A DNA stretch of 64,000 bases from positions 434,001 to 498,000 of the forward strand of contig JANFAH010000019.1 in assembly GCA_024663395.1 (NCBI GenBank), read 5' to 3'. This DNA comes from Pisolithus tinctorius. Its lineage: Eukaryota > Basidiomycota > Agaricomycetes > Boletales > Pisolithaceae. Both the position numbers and the translations under genes were made by a program. Shown piece after piece: positions 1 through 10,866 of the stretch; the first letter of the stretch is position 1; each line of letters starts with the position of its first letter. The notes beneath the pieces were generated by a model. That model was not told where the DNA came from, made no database searches, and worked only from the letters and a program-made list of their open reading frames with translations.

Positions 1-1095
1 CCCACAACCTGTTGACCCTCTTTCAAAGGTGTGCAAATCCACCCCACAATGTCTGCTGTGCCTCAGGGGAATGCAGTGTTGGCAACAAGGTAAAATCCAT
101 CTGGTGTTTTCCTCCATAGTGTTCCATATATGGGTAGGGAAACTCAGGAGTCATGCCAGCTACCTGGAGCACTAATATTTGCACCAATGATCAGTCCTTT
201 ATAAGTGTCAGTCTAACAAAATGTCTGGACAACTAGCCATTAAATGTAGCATTCTCAATATCAAGATCATCCAATGTTTTGACAGGAAGCTTCAGTCCAT
301 CAATGCTTCCAAAGGCTCCATGGAGTCTTGGGTGTCACTGAGTCACCAGCCCTGACAGCTCCTCAAACTCTCTGGGCTGTGGCCAATGGATCCAGGCTTC
401 TGGCATATTACAAAGTGTTGAGAGTAGGATTTGGAGTCCAAATGTAATATATCAAGATGCTGCACTTGGGATGATGGCAAATATTTGTTGTAGGCTGATC
501 TCTGTCATTGTTGAGTTGAGATAGTGTAACACAAGACCAAGGGCACCAGCTGCATCCAGAGATCAGTGCTGTTGGCATGGATCACCATGGGTAGATGTGT
601 CATCTCAAGGAATAGGCATATGGTACCATGCAGCAGCAAATCCAGAGATCAGGATGTGACCAAAGGTTTCCACATCAAATCCCATGGTTGTGATGAATGC
701 TCAATCATCCTGGCTATCAAAAAGCACCTGCCATGGTGTATTCAGGCATGGATTGGGTAATAATTGAGATTGGCAAAGGTAGAGCTGAGTTTGATGGCAG
801 TTTTCAATCTGTACTTGTCACCCTACCTCAGCCATTGCAAGTATTGTAGCTGCACATAGTGCACCATCATATTCTCCATCCTCCATACCACCTTCATCCT
901 CAGTAGCAGCAAGCAAGTTGTTAAAATCATCAAGATAGGTAGGATCAGACATCATCAAGAGATGAGTGTTGATGTAGATAAGATATATTCAAATTATTCT
1001 ATTCTTTTAGCTCACAGTTTATTTGTCTGAATAAACACTTTGATTATATTAGAGTTCTGTCTAGTTTGTAGCTCCAAGATATTATATTTGGGGTT
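1..1095 (-). pseudogene. Decayed PIF/Harbinger transposase (DDE_Tnp_4 type), runs off the left edge
   Basis: Reading the minus strand gives recognisable blocks of a Harbinger nuclease interrupted by stops and frame changes. Near 945-840 it reads MSDPTYLDDFNNLL with an acidic stretch; near 680-610 a block like FDVETFGHILISGF appears; near 305-290 is GSIDGLKLPV, which holds the first catalytic Asp. Near 80-60 is FYLVANTAFP, where the second catalytic Asp is replaced by Asn, as expected if GCCGAC became GCCAAC by CpG decay. Several in-frame TGA codons sit where Arg (CGA) is expected. The DNA is almost free of CpG. No terminal inverted repeat was found; the right limit is set by the start of questin oxidase homology near 1,110. 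This is a dead copy. The identification rests on block order and similarity to the two better Harbinger copies at 37.6 and 41.2 kb. Confidence 0.7.
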
Positions 1096-1099
1096 ATTT

Positions 1100-1400
1100 C
1101 AGCTTGTGGAAAGTCATCCACTATATTATTATACGCACATCACTAGATTATTTGAACAGCAATATTAATCACAGGCATTGGCACTGTACACTCTTGGTGC
1201 AAGTGGGACGTCAATTAGGACACTTACGACCTAGATTGTCAGAAACAACGCCCTGCGATAGACGCGCCCGAAGCTATAACTCCCGAGTAGTAACAATGTG
1301 TAGGGGTCTATACAACCTAGATAGTCAGAAACAACGCCCTATGATAGATGCGCCCGAAGCTATAACTACCGAGTAGTAACAATGTGTGGGGGGTTTATAC
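1100..1400 (+). pseudogene. Questin oxidase gene fragment with an 86-bp tandem duplication
   Basis: The plus strand matches the end of intron 1 and exon 2 of the intact questin oxidase-like gene (complement 16,209-17,876): the intron end TTTGAACAG, then the exon corresponding to LALYALGASGTSI, then the part reading CKKQRPAIETPEAI in the intact gene. Here the frame is broken after about 25 codons. A segment of 86 bp (1,229-1,314) is repeated at once (1,315-1,400) with a few substitutions, some of them CG to TG. No upstream or downstream exons are present, so it is a short non-functional fragment, presumably left by duplication and rearrangement of the nearby locus. Confidence 0.7.
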
Positions 1401-1994
1401 AACTGGAAGAGGCAGAGCGAGCATAGATTGGGAAAGGGAGGAACATACGAGTCGAGAAAGGGATTGACAATACGCAGGAGGTTGCAAGTGTCAAACAAAG
1501 AGATGCTATAGTGATCAACGCGATGAATCCGCGAGTCCAAAGCCTGAACCATCGACAAGAGATATCAGCTGCATAGATCAAGAAATGAGAAGAAGACAAG
1601 ACATACCTAAACGACGAGTTCGCGAATCCAGGGCCTAGACGTCAAGGTCGTTGGTTACAAGTACACAAGAACGAGGTAGGGGAGAGAAACGAACTAAGGC
1701 AGTGATTCACTGGCCAAGGCATCTATCATCCCGACAAACCAACCAATAGATAACGAACATGGAGAGCTGAGTCGAAGTCGAAGGAAGCGTGTAGGTTCGC
1801 TTAAAGACCTAGACATCAAGATTGTCAGTTATCAGCATGAAAGGATGAGACGAAAGAACGGGACGAACACGAACAGCGAAGCCGAGGAGGGGGGGATGAG
1901 TCCAAGAAACGAGAAAAATAGGGTAGGGGACATAGTAGAAAGTACGAAGGAATGGAGAGATGGGAGAGCAGATGGCCGACGATTGTGTTCGCGT
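1401..1994. other. Intergenic, no gene recognised
   Basis: This stretch is purine-rich on the plus strand and has ordinary CpG content. The open frames here lack any recognisable domain. It is probably the 3' flank of the protease gene on the minus strand. Confidence 0.5.
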
Positions 1995-3828
1995 TTAGAA
2001 GGTCTTGCGGTTGAGTTGCTCGATGGCCTACCAGGCGGGGGTGGCGTAGGTGACATGGTTGCTCCCATCTTTCCCCATCCCAGAGTGGAGAATACTGACC
2101 ATATGACCCTCGCCATCGAAGATGAGCGAGCCAGAGTCGCCCTTGGCAGAGAACGGGCCGGAGTTCCTGTCGTAGTTGTAGATGGCGAGTTCGACGGACT
2201 CGACGCCATGCTCATCGCAAAGGTAGGCCTCGAGGCCAGCGAATCGTCCAACCGTGAGGTCGGTGGTGTTACCGTCCTTCATGACGATGAGGCAAGGCTC
2301 GCCGTAGATGTCGAAACAGTCGGGATGAGCTAGGAGCTCACGCGGGACCCAACCGTTGATCCTGAGCAGGCCATTAATGGGGAATTCGAACATCGTTCTA
2401 CCTCCACCTCCACTTTGAGGGCAGAACATGTTGGTGAGTTGCCAGGGACTAAACTTGGCTCCTGAAGGTCGTTATTATTAGACGAGCCAATTATGAGAAA
2501 GATGAGGCAAAACGCACCTAAGTCGATGACGCTACCCATGAACCTCGTTGCATCAACCTCGAACAAATGTCCTTAGTGTACTTGCGACCCTGGACGTCGA
2601 CAGAGATCGAGATGTTGGGAGCCCAACGGACGTGGCCGATGGTTCGGCACGTAATATCACCCCACCGGCTCTTGACTTCGTCGTAGAAGGCTTCGAGTAC
2701 ACAGATATCCTTCTTAAAATTGGGCAACTTATTCCGCTTAGCTTCCACTTCCGCCTTGTTCTCTGCTACCACCTCCTGATCATCGCTCTCCGGCTTCGCC
2801 TCCAACTGTACAATCTCCCTAGCCAAAAGGTCTGTGTCAATTTCACAACCACTGACACAGTCCTTGATCTCGTCGAGGCCACGCTGGAAACGACCAAATC
2901 TGGCAAGTCGAACGTGCTGGCGAGGTGCGCCAGCGCCCCTGAACTCGTACGTGGTGGTGGTGTCCTCGCGGAGAACATGGCAGTTGGTAACGGCGAAGAC
3001 CTTGGCACTAGGGTTGCCATCATTGTCCTTGTTCTCGTGGAAGAACAGCGCAACGCTCCCCTGAGCACCGGCGGCCTCCCTCTCCGCAGCAGCGATGGGC
3101 ATGCCAAGCACAGCAGTCAGGAAGCGACGGACGTGGTGGGTGGGGTCAATTTTGCCAGTGACGCGCAGAAGGGGTAGACCTGACAGTACAACTCCCTCGT
3201 ACCATTCGACTACCACACCCTTGACTCCGCTGTCCTCAAGAAGAGCGAGAATGTCTTGGGAAGCGTCATGCGCATTCTCGGCGGCGGTGGTATTGGGATG
3301 AGTCGCAATCCGAATGACGATGAGACCGAGAGTATCCTTCCCATCCTCGTCATGGGTGAGGAAACGAGCTGTCTGGATGGCTGAGTAACGAATCGTTCGA
3401 GCTTTCAAGAGGTCGCGGATCTGGGAAGCGACAGTGTCCCAAACGGTGTTTAGCGGTGTATTGAAGACTCCATAGATGGTCTTGGTAGGTGGGTGCCGGT
3501 GTCTACCCTTGGGGATGGAGATGGGGATGGGATTTTCGGCGAGATCCGAGCGGTAGAGGAGGTTGGGATGGTCATAAGAGATTCCGTTGTAGTACATGGC
3601 TCTCTCCCACTCCGAGATATGGTATGGGGAGACAGCGGTGGCATGCGAGACGACGGAGGGAGACACACTGCTAAGGGACTCGCCACCTGGGAGTTCGGGG
3701 TGCTCCCCCATCATCGTCATTGTCTGTGCAGCGAAGTTGGGAACGCCTACGAGGGAGATGGTAAACGTGGGGTAGACATGGAAAATGACTGAGGGACTCG
3801 CGTTCGCCCCGAAGACCAGCTTGCTCAT
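1995..3828 (-). CDS. Trypsin-like (chymotrypsin-fold) serine protease-like protein, frame damaged
   Basis: The minus-strand ORF starts at 3,828 (MSKLVFGANASPS) and runs for over 400 codons. The middle holds VFAVTNCHVL, the catalytic-His region of a chymotrypsin fold; a second exon (2,461 downward) carries AKGDSGSLIFDG, the catalytic-Ser motif. An intron runs from 2,517 to 2,462 (GTGCGT...TTCAG), giving VIDLG-AKFSPWQL. Two defects are visible. The frame needs a one-base correction near 2,555 to pass from KYTKDIC to FEVDATRFMGSVIDLG. A TAG at 2,030-2,028 follows TPAW, where the frame otherwise continues AIEQLNRKTF to a TAA at 1,997-1,995. I recall similar proteins as multicopy hypotheticals in wood-decay Agaricomycetes; the substrate is unknown. 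No signal peptide is evident. It may be a young pseudogene, or the frameshift may be a sequence error. The 209-codon plus-strand ORF opposite it is a shadow. Confidence 0.6.
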
Positions 3829-4044
3829 CGGTGAATGGGGAAGCTTCTAAAGAAAACGCTGGTATTTAGGATAGACGAGGGAAAAGACGGTAGCACTCAC
3901 TCGAAGCAGACATGCTCGATGTGTTTCTCGCGGGAGAGATGAGACATAGAGCGTTTTAGGGGATGAAGAAACGTGAAGAGCGTGCTAGCGGAAACCACAC
4001 CAGGCCGAAAACGGTTGTCAACTCTGACTTTCATGTCAGCCACT

Positions 4045-4285
4045 TACGCAGGGTCTACACAATAACTAGAGCGTTCTCAGACAAATCCAAGCTCACGCCC
4101 ATGCATACCTCGAATGCCTTGTTTTTGGCTGGTACAAATCGTTGACCTTGTATTCAAAGATAAACACCTCTGGACTCGTAAGTCATACATAGGTAAGCGT
4201 GTACTCAAAATAAGGACAAGACGCGCTGAGCACTGCCTCTCATGAGAGCGACTTCGTTACATAGGTTTAAAAATAGCAACGGGGC
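4045..4285 (+). repeat. Dispersed repeat, CpG-intact copy
   Basis: About 240 bp from ACGCAGGGTCTACAC to GGTTTAAAAATAG match, inverted, the segment 37,165-37,404. This copy keeps about eleven CpG sites; the partner has none. Confidence 0.75.
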
Positions 4286-5093
4286 CTCCACTCGTCTACG
4301 GGGCGCCGCTTGGTTGCCAAGCGTGCTTTGCGCGCTCTGGCGTCACTAAATGTAATGGTTCCTGAAAGTTTGCGGCTGGTACGAACACCTAGAGCCTTTC
4401 AGATCGGCGTGCGTTGCAAAGTCCCGCCTGTGTTCGTTCCGCATGTCGTGTAGATGGCCGAGAAATCTTCCGCCTCTCCATGCATTTCGGTAATCAGCCG
4501 TATCACCTCATCGCCGTAAATGAGGGTTCCCAAACTTGTGTAGCCACGCTGTCACTCTCAATCTCTCCCCCCGATTTTGTGATTGAAACAAGTCGGTTGA
4601 TTTCGGATGCAAAGATAAACACCGCTGGGCTTGTAAGTCATCATACATGCATGCATACATACATACTCAACATTTGATGGCAAGATCCACAGCTAAGCAC
4701 TGCCTGCCAAGACGACTGACCGACTGCGTTACATACGTAGGTTTAAAAATAGCCACGGAGGCTACACTGGTCTACGGGGTCGCAGCGTGGTACGTGCACT
4801 TTACGCGGTTCGGTTTCACTAAATGTGATGATTCCTGACGGCTTGTGGTTACTAAGAGTGCAAATACTTGTCATAGAGACTTCGCATCGCTGTGCCAATG
4901 ACAGCGCGACCCCTGCCACACGGCCTGTAAATGACCGAGAAATCTTCCCTTCACTCATGCGTTTCGGTAATCAGTGCGGTGGCTGAAGTGCTGATAACCG
5001 AAAGGCATGCTAGTGGACGGGGAGAAAGCATCACCGTGAATGAGGTCTCCTCAACTGTCTACCCTGTCACTCTCAATGTTGCCTGGTTTTGTG
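4141..5093 (+). repeat. Tandem segmental duplication, two diverged units
   Basis: Unit 1 (about 4,141-4,590) and unit 2 (about 4,605-5,093) share blocks in the same order: GATAAACACC, GTAAGTCAT, GAGCACTGCCT / AAGCACTGCCT, GGTTTAAAAATAGC, CACTAAATGT, GACCGAGAAATCTTCC / GGCCGAGAAATCTTCC, TTTCGGTAATCAG and TGTCACTCTCAAT. No coding capacity is evident. Confidence 0.65.
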
Positions 5094-5716
5094 ATATTAT
5101 TCGTAAGATCAGAGAATTGTGCATGCTCGTGACCTTCCTCATCCAAAGTTCACAATCCCAGGTACAGTAATCGACCAGTGTCTTCCTATTTTAGTTTTTC
5201 AGCCGGTACTATTTCAGGTCCATCCATCCCGTCGGAAACAGCTTTACATGGTTAGCGCCGGTCAGCGCCTCCCTCGGACGGCAGTGGAGCCCCATCACTC
5301 ATACTTAGTACTACTGCGGCCCAGCGCACAGGAGGGTTCCCACTGATTACTCTTTCACAATAGGGACTCCTTACTCATGACACACCGGCTTCGTTTCACA
5401 CCTGATATGTGCATATGGTTCGCCCAAGCGAGTGAACAGCAATGACCACACTCGACGTAGCCACACTGAATCTCCTGCGGCCATTTATGCCCGTCCGTTC
5501 CTGTGTTCCCGATTCAGAAGGTGCCACGGTAGAAAAATGAAAACTTCCATGCGGGAGTTGCTATGGTATGTCATGTGTACATGTATACTTACCATACCCA
5601 AGGACCTATTGGCACGCGGGTGCTAATGGCGCTTCCGCAATTGTTGCCGATTGCCCGTAGCGTCGAAGTCACACACAACCTACTGATTGTGCACACTGCA
5701 TACCCGACCTACCATT

Positions 5717-5726
5717 GATATTTAAA
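5717..5726 (+). promoter_or_regulatory. TATA-like element upstream of small secreted protein gene 1
   Basis: GATATTTAAA lies about 111-120 bp before the ATG at 5,837. The same word lies upstream of the tandem paralogue at 7,817-7,826, so it is conserved between the duplicates. Confidence 0.45.
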
Positions 5727-5836
5727 TGACAATGCAATGCTCTGCTTTCTCAAAGCAAAAGCTCCTTCCCCCGCCTCCTATATCTAGGATACTCTTTCCA
5801 TTCGATACTACGCTGACCTTGTGACGCATTTCCGAG

Positions 5837-6393
5837 ATGCATTTCGTGAAGACCTTGCTTTACCTCGCTACCCTCCTCGGGTTTGTCATGGCCCAGACGA
5901 TGCAGTTCCTGTCGCCAACCGCTGGTTCCACTCTGGCCCCAGGCCAGAACTTCACTATCGAACTAAAAGTGGCGGTACGTAGTATATATGTCCCACTTTC
6001 TCCCGGCGGTGCTGACCGTTGTCGATTGGCACACATGACAACAGGACTCTCTTACGAACTTCGACATCGGTGCCGTCGTGATCGGTCTGCAGTCCTGCTC
6101 CTCGACGTGCGCCCCCCCTAGTGAAGTTATGGGCACCATCCTGTATCAGGGTTCGTTCCCGTCCGGACAGTTGACCGCCAACTTCTCCGTGATGGTGCCA
6201 AGTTCGTTCTCGAGCGGGACTGCGCTAATTGGTGCGATTAACTTGTATATGGTTGGGGTAAGTTTTTTTCTGTGACAATTTTTGGATCCCGTTATGTGGT
6301 GTGATTTTTTTTAACTTGCGTGGGTGTGCTTTGTTACAGTTGGCGTTGCAGCCGTCATTCCAATTCTTCAACGAGACCGTGACCATCTCTTAG
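5837..6393 (+). CDS. Small secreted protein 1 (KRE9/KNH-like fold suspected)
   Basis: Three exons: 5,837-5,974, 6,045-6,257 and 6,340-6,393, with GT-AG introns, all in phase, giving 134 residues. The first 19 residues (MHFVKTLLYLATLLGFVMA) form a clear signal peptide with likely cleavage before QTMQ. The mature part starts FLSPTAGSTLAPGQNFTI, holds a two-cysteine motif VVIGLQSCSSTCAPP, then ILYQGSFPSGQLTANFSVMV, and ends NETVTIS. The pattern of a Pro/Gly start, beta-rich core and Asn glycosylation sites resembles small Ser-Thr-rich cell-wall or effector-like proteins of basidiomycetes. Membership of the KRE9/KNH family is a guess. It is one of a tandem pair with the gene at 7,925-8,484. Confidence 0.75.
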
Positions 6394-7924
6394 GGGGGCC
6401 TAACTTGTTCCTTAGCGGATACGGCGAGTGGAGAGAGAGGGATTATACTCACGCTCACATGGAGTTCTTTCCACGAACTTGCTTGTCTTCGCTACGAACT
6501 CATCCTGGACATTAGTGATGGACATTAATGTATCTATATATGTTGTAAATAAATGTGCCAAGTGTCCGTGAAGTAAAGAATGTTACAAAAGTTGGGGTGG
6601 TACTAGGACCAAAGGCGACTGTCCGCAAACTAAAACAAGTCCAAGGGAAACGGCACATACTTATCTATGTTAGTATCAAGCATCGAAGTACGCGATGTAT
6701 TCGACGCTGTACATTACGGCCCGAAGATCAAGGTCGGCATGCATCGGCAGGTATATTGGAAACTGGGTGCCCGATATGTCCACTGGCATTCGCACTTATG
6801 TAGACCGAAAGAGTGTGAATGCATTGATTGAAATGGAGAAGGGAGCGGATGTTGTCGGTAACTATCCTAGCAGCTCATCCGCAGCCACCAGAAGTAGACA
6901 CCTCCCAGGACTTGCAACACTGCAGCCTCCAAGGGTGCCTAATCCCGTGTCTATTTCATCATTAACCGACGACGTCATCGATGGATGTGGACCCCACGAT
7001 ACCAGCTGCACGAGAGCGGACCGACGAGTCTGCTGAGCCCGCTCGCTCGGAGTGGTGACCAGTGTGCTTGCATGCGGTCTTTATGTAAGATCAATGACTG
7101 TGCATGCTCGTAAGTACTGTCCACGCTCTTCCAAAGTTTACAATTCCGGGTGCAGTATAATAGTCACAGGCCAGTATCCCCCGAGCTATTTTAACCTACT
7201 AGCTTTGAACCTTCTTCGGCATTTACTGTTTCAGGGCCCATCATCCCGTCAGAAAAAGCTTCATATGGTTAACATGAACGCCTCCCCTCAAGCGATGGCA
7301 GTTACTTGGAGCCTCACCACCCAGTACTAAATACTGCGGCCCTGCGCACTGGTTACTACCAGGGGATGTTCTCACTGACTACTATTTCACAATAGGAATA
7401 GGGACTCCTTACTCATGACGCATTGGCTTACTACTAGTCGGGCTGATGACTGCACACGCGAACGTGACCTCCGGATCCATTTTTGACGCAATAGCCATCA
7501 TATGTATTTTCCTCCCCGGCCATCGTTAGCCGTCCGTCCCTGCGATCTCGATCCAGAAGGTGCTCGTGTGTATGTACGGTGGAAAAAAAATGAAATGAAA
7601 ACTTTCATGCGGAGGTTGCCATGGTATGTCGTATGTAACGCACATACATATGTATTTACCATTATAACCAGGGACCTATTGCCAGCAAAGCGGAAGGGAC
7701 CAGCTGATGTGACGGTTCCTTCCTCCGATTCGTTGCCGATTGCCACCAGCAAATCAGTCACGGTCATATGGTATACAACCGGAGACCTGGCTGTGCACAC
7801 TGCATACCTGCCCTATGATATTTAAAAGAGAGAGTGCAACATGCTCCACTTTCTCCAAAGCATAAGGAAAAACGTCTCTCCACTTCCCCCTTCTCCATCT
7901 TACATCTAGCAGACTCATTCCGAG
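6394..7924. other. Intergenic spacer between the duplicated secreted-protein genes
   Basis: No gene is recognised. From about 7,085 the sequence repeats the 5' flank of the first gene (from about 5,085): shared blocks include TGTGCATGCTCGT, TCCCGTC, ACTGCGGCCC and GGGACTCCTTACTCATGAC. The 3' flank is also duplicated (6,550-6,850 with 8,650-8,900). Confidence 0.6.
7817..7826 (+). promoter_or_regulatory. TATA-like element upstream of small secreted protein gene 2
   Basis: GATATTTAAA lies about 99-108 bp before the ATG at 7,925, matching the position in the paralogue. Confidence 0.45.
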
Positions 7925-8484
7925 ATGCATTTTGTGAAGACTCTGCTTTACCTTGCAACCCTCCTCGGGTTTGTCATGGCCCAGTCGATGCAAATCGTGT
8001 CACCTCCCCCCGGGACTTCTCTGACCCCAGGCAAGAACGTCACTGTCGAAATACAGGCGGCGGTACGTGCTGTATATATATCATAGTCCCGGTTCGCGGT
8101 GCTAACTGTTGTTATCAATCGACACAAAAACAACAACAGGACTCTACCTCGAACATCGACTTCGTCGCTGTCGTGATCGGGCTGCAGTCCTGCTCCTCGA
8201 CGGGGTGTTACCCCCCTAACGTAGCTTTGGGTACCATCCTATACCAGGGTCCGTTCACTCCTCCGGCTGGACAGTTGACCGCCAACATTTCTGTGATGGT
8301 GCCGAATTCGTTCGCGAGCGGGACTGCGCAACTGGGTGTGATTAACTTCTATCTGATCGGGGTGAGTTTTTCTTCGTGTTGTAATTTTGGGTGATGTGAT
8401 TTTTTGACTTGTGTGTGTGCTGTGTTATAGGCGGAGTTCGAGACAGGACTTCAATACACGAACGAGACCGTGACTGTCTCTTAG
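7925..8484 (+). CDS. Small secreted protein 2, tandem paralogue of 5,837-6,393
   Basis: Three exons: 7,925-8,062, 8,140-8,361 and 8,431-8,484, giving 137 residues. The signal peptide is identical to that of the neighbour (MHFVKTLLYLATLLGFVMA), but the mature protein differs much more: MQIVSPPPGTSLTPGKNV at the start, SCSSTGCYPPN around the cysteines, TPPAGQLTANISVMVP in the middle and NETVTVS at the end. Intron positions and phases match exactly. A conserved export signal with a diverging mature part is common in secreted proteins under diversifying change. The function is unknown. A plus-strand ORF starting at 7,834 runs through the same DNA in a wrong frame and is not the gene. Confidence 0.75.
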
Positions 8485-8960
8485 GGGGCCCACTTGGTAC
8501 TTCGTAGCTATAGCGAGTGGAGAGGATGGGACACTTGCATTCGCACGGACTGTTGATATGTATATATTTACAAGCTTGTTTCGCTACTACGAATTCAACC
8601 TGGACATATTGGACATTATCGACATGTTCTATGAGTACGGTGTACCTAAATGTGCCAAGCGTCCCCGAGGTGAAGGATGTACAAAAGTGTTGGTGGTGGT
8701 GGTAGCAACAAACGCGACCTTGTCCGCAGACTAGACGGCAACCGTCCTAAAAGTATGTCAGCAAAGTATGTATGTACTCAACGCTGTACATTATGGCCTG
8801 AAGATCAAAGATCGACATGCATCGGCAGGTATGGAAAACTGGGTGCCCAATATGTCCACTGGTAATGCATTGATGAAATAGAGGGAGCGAGCATGCTAAA
8901 GATGGTGGCGATAACTGTCTAGCAGTTCATCAGATAGTTTTTGCCGCAAAGAGAGACTTC

Positions 8961-10251
8961 CTAGGACTGCAATCCTGCTGCCTTCATGAGTTTCTCGAGT
9001 GACTCGTCTTCGTCCTTGACCGACGACGTCATTGATGGATTCGACTGATGCTGTTGTTCCGAAGGCGCGGAGGCAGTAGGCGGTCCCATAACGTCATTCA
9101 CTATGCTGCCGAGTTCGATTTCTTGACTGCTCGAGAGCGGATCGATGAGTCTGCTCCGCTCGTTGGGGGGTGGCCACACGTCTTCCCGGAACATGGAGCC
9201 AGATTCTGATCTGTGTGACTGGTGAAGCGTCAGTGTGGACGGTCCAGAGACCAATTCGGCTCCGGACATGCCCATCCCTGAACTGCCAGACCTGAGACTA
9301 GGGAAAGGACTGGGATGAGGACCTAATCCTGGGCTGCCGGGCGGAACGAACGAGTGCATGCTCATGCTTCCATGTGGACTGCCTACGTCCCACGGAGTCT
9401 CGTAATCCCGATATCTGGAAGGCGGGGGGTGGGGGTCGTCGTCCCAGTCTTCGCCAGCGAGCAACATTGCCCGCTTTTGGGCCTGAGTCCGGGTGTTCAT
9501 GATCGCATCGAGAATGCGTAGACGCTTGAAATGCTTCCGTCGCAGGAAGAAGATGACGGATACGATGATAATGAGGAGGACGGCACCGCCTGCTGCAGAG
9601 CCACCGATGATGGCGGCACGTTGGTCCGAGTTTGATGATGATTGGGAGGGGATCACGCTTGCGATGAGACTCTGTGTTTGGGGGTGTGGTTGAGTAGTGG
9701 GTACGGTGCATATAGGAGCATATATGCGCACGACGTACAGTATAGGTTGAGCCACCTATGACGGTGACAAAGGACGACGTGATGGTGGTCGGAATGCCAG
9801 GAGGCGTAGTGGAAGTAAAAGATTGTGGGTCAGTGGATGAAGTGCTCGAAGGGACGGGAGGTGTGGACGAGGATGTAGGGGTGCTCGACGAGGTGGTAGG
9901 TGTTGGTGAACTCGAAGTCGAAGTAGTGGTAGGTGCTGTCGTGGTTGGTTGTTCACTGGATGGCTGTTAGTTAGTGCCTGCGAAAAATGACATCTCGCGA
10001 CTTGCCTGGTAGTGGGTGAGTCGGTAGAGGTCGTCACCGGGACGGACACGGATGCCGGTAGAAAGCTGGTTGACGGTGTCGCTATTGTGGAAGGCAGGGC
10101 TGAGGTGACCGCAGATACTATGCTAGTGGTTCCATCGGTCAGTATGGCCGTGTCCGTTACAGACTATCAGACGTGGACCGATCAGTTCCGCGACTCCAAG
10201 AAGACAAATGCAACTGACCAGTGGGATACTGACTTGACGGAGACGCGTCAT
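8961..10251 (-). CDS. Ser/Thr-rich single-pass membrane protein
   Basis: Proposed exons on the minus strand are 10,251-10,219, 10,163-10,006, 9,955-9,739 and 9,671-8,961, about 372 residues. The exon ending at 10,006 uses a GC-AG intron (AG|GCAAGT). The extracellular part is a low-complexity Ser/Thr/Pro stalk (SSSPTPTTSSSTPTSSST), probably O-mannosylated. A membrane segment follows at about residues 156-180 (GGAVLLIIIVSVIFFL) with an RRKHFKR stop-transfer, then a cytoplasmic tail of about 190 residues rich in Pro, Ser and acidic residues, ending EKLMKAAGLQS. The plan resembles fungal wall-stress-sensor and mid2/SKG6-like proteins. The first exon is uncertain: no convincing signal peptide is formed with the intron I chose, and a hydrophobic run (SCICLLGVAELIG) lies inside that intron. 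A truncated copy lies at 13,378-14,062. Confidence 0.6.
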
Positions 10252-10866
10252 GCAGGGAGTCGATCGTCGTTGTCGCTGTTCACCTCGATGGCCCCGTCGT
10301 GGGAGTCGCACAGTCGTAAAAACATCCGCGAGCGTGATTGGTGGACTGGCGACGCGTCAAAGTTCACAGGGGCACGTTCAAATCGGGAGGACATCGAGTA
10401 ATACTCGTCCTCAACGACTACTTGTATGCCATTCTCTGTCCATCCACTGCTGGAAGGCTTTGGCATTATATTCCAGTATATTTTATGCTACGGGAAGTCA
10501 TCCAAAACACCCCGGTCCGTTGAGTGCTGCAGCACTACATTGGATCACGGACCGTCGTTGCAAGCAGCGAGGTTTTTCGATGTGTCCTGGGCTACCAGTT
10601 ACTTCTCAAGCACTCGGCGGTAAGTTTGCCCTTGCCTGATACCGGCCGTCCGAGTTAGTTGGCCGCGGGAAAGACACGATTATATCTACAGCCTACACAT
10701 GCATGCAACGGGGTGAACAAGCGCTGGGCCCTATGGCCTAACACGTGTGGACCGTGCTCACTGCTGCCACTATGTAGACCCCACTTAGCGCGCAACTCTC
10801 TTGCTCAGTGACCGTCACCAAGAGCAACATCTTTACTTACAAGATAGCGTGTACCAACAACCAGCA
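10252..10866. other. Intergenic between divergent genes
   Basis: No gene is recognised. The part up to about 10,393 is also present in the duplicate near 14,062, so the duplication included some 5' flank of the membrane-protein gene. Confidence 0.5.

Larger units (their letters stand above)
3829..5836. other. Intergenic region with dispersed and duplicated segments
   Basis: No gene is recognised. The stretch holds a dispersed repeat (4,045-4,285), a diverged tandem segmental duplication (about 4,141-4,590 and 4,605-5,093) and the duplicated 5' flank of the first small secreted protein gene (from about 5,085). CpG content is normal, unlike the transposon region further right. Confidence 0.6.

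Noticed and set aside
2548..3177. 209-codon plus-strand ORF opposite the protease gene
   Set aside because: No domain, and the minus strand carries His and Ser protease motifs with a good intron; this is an antisense shadow.
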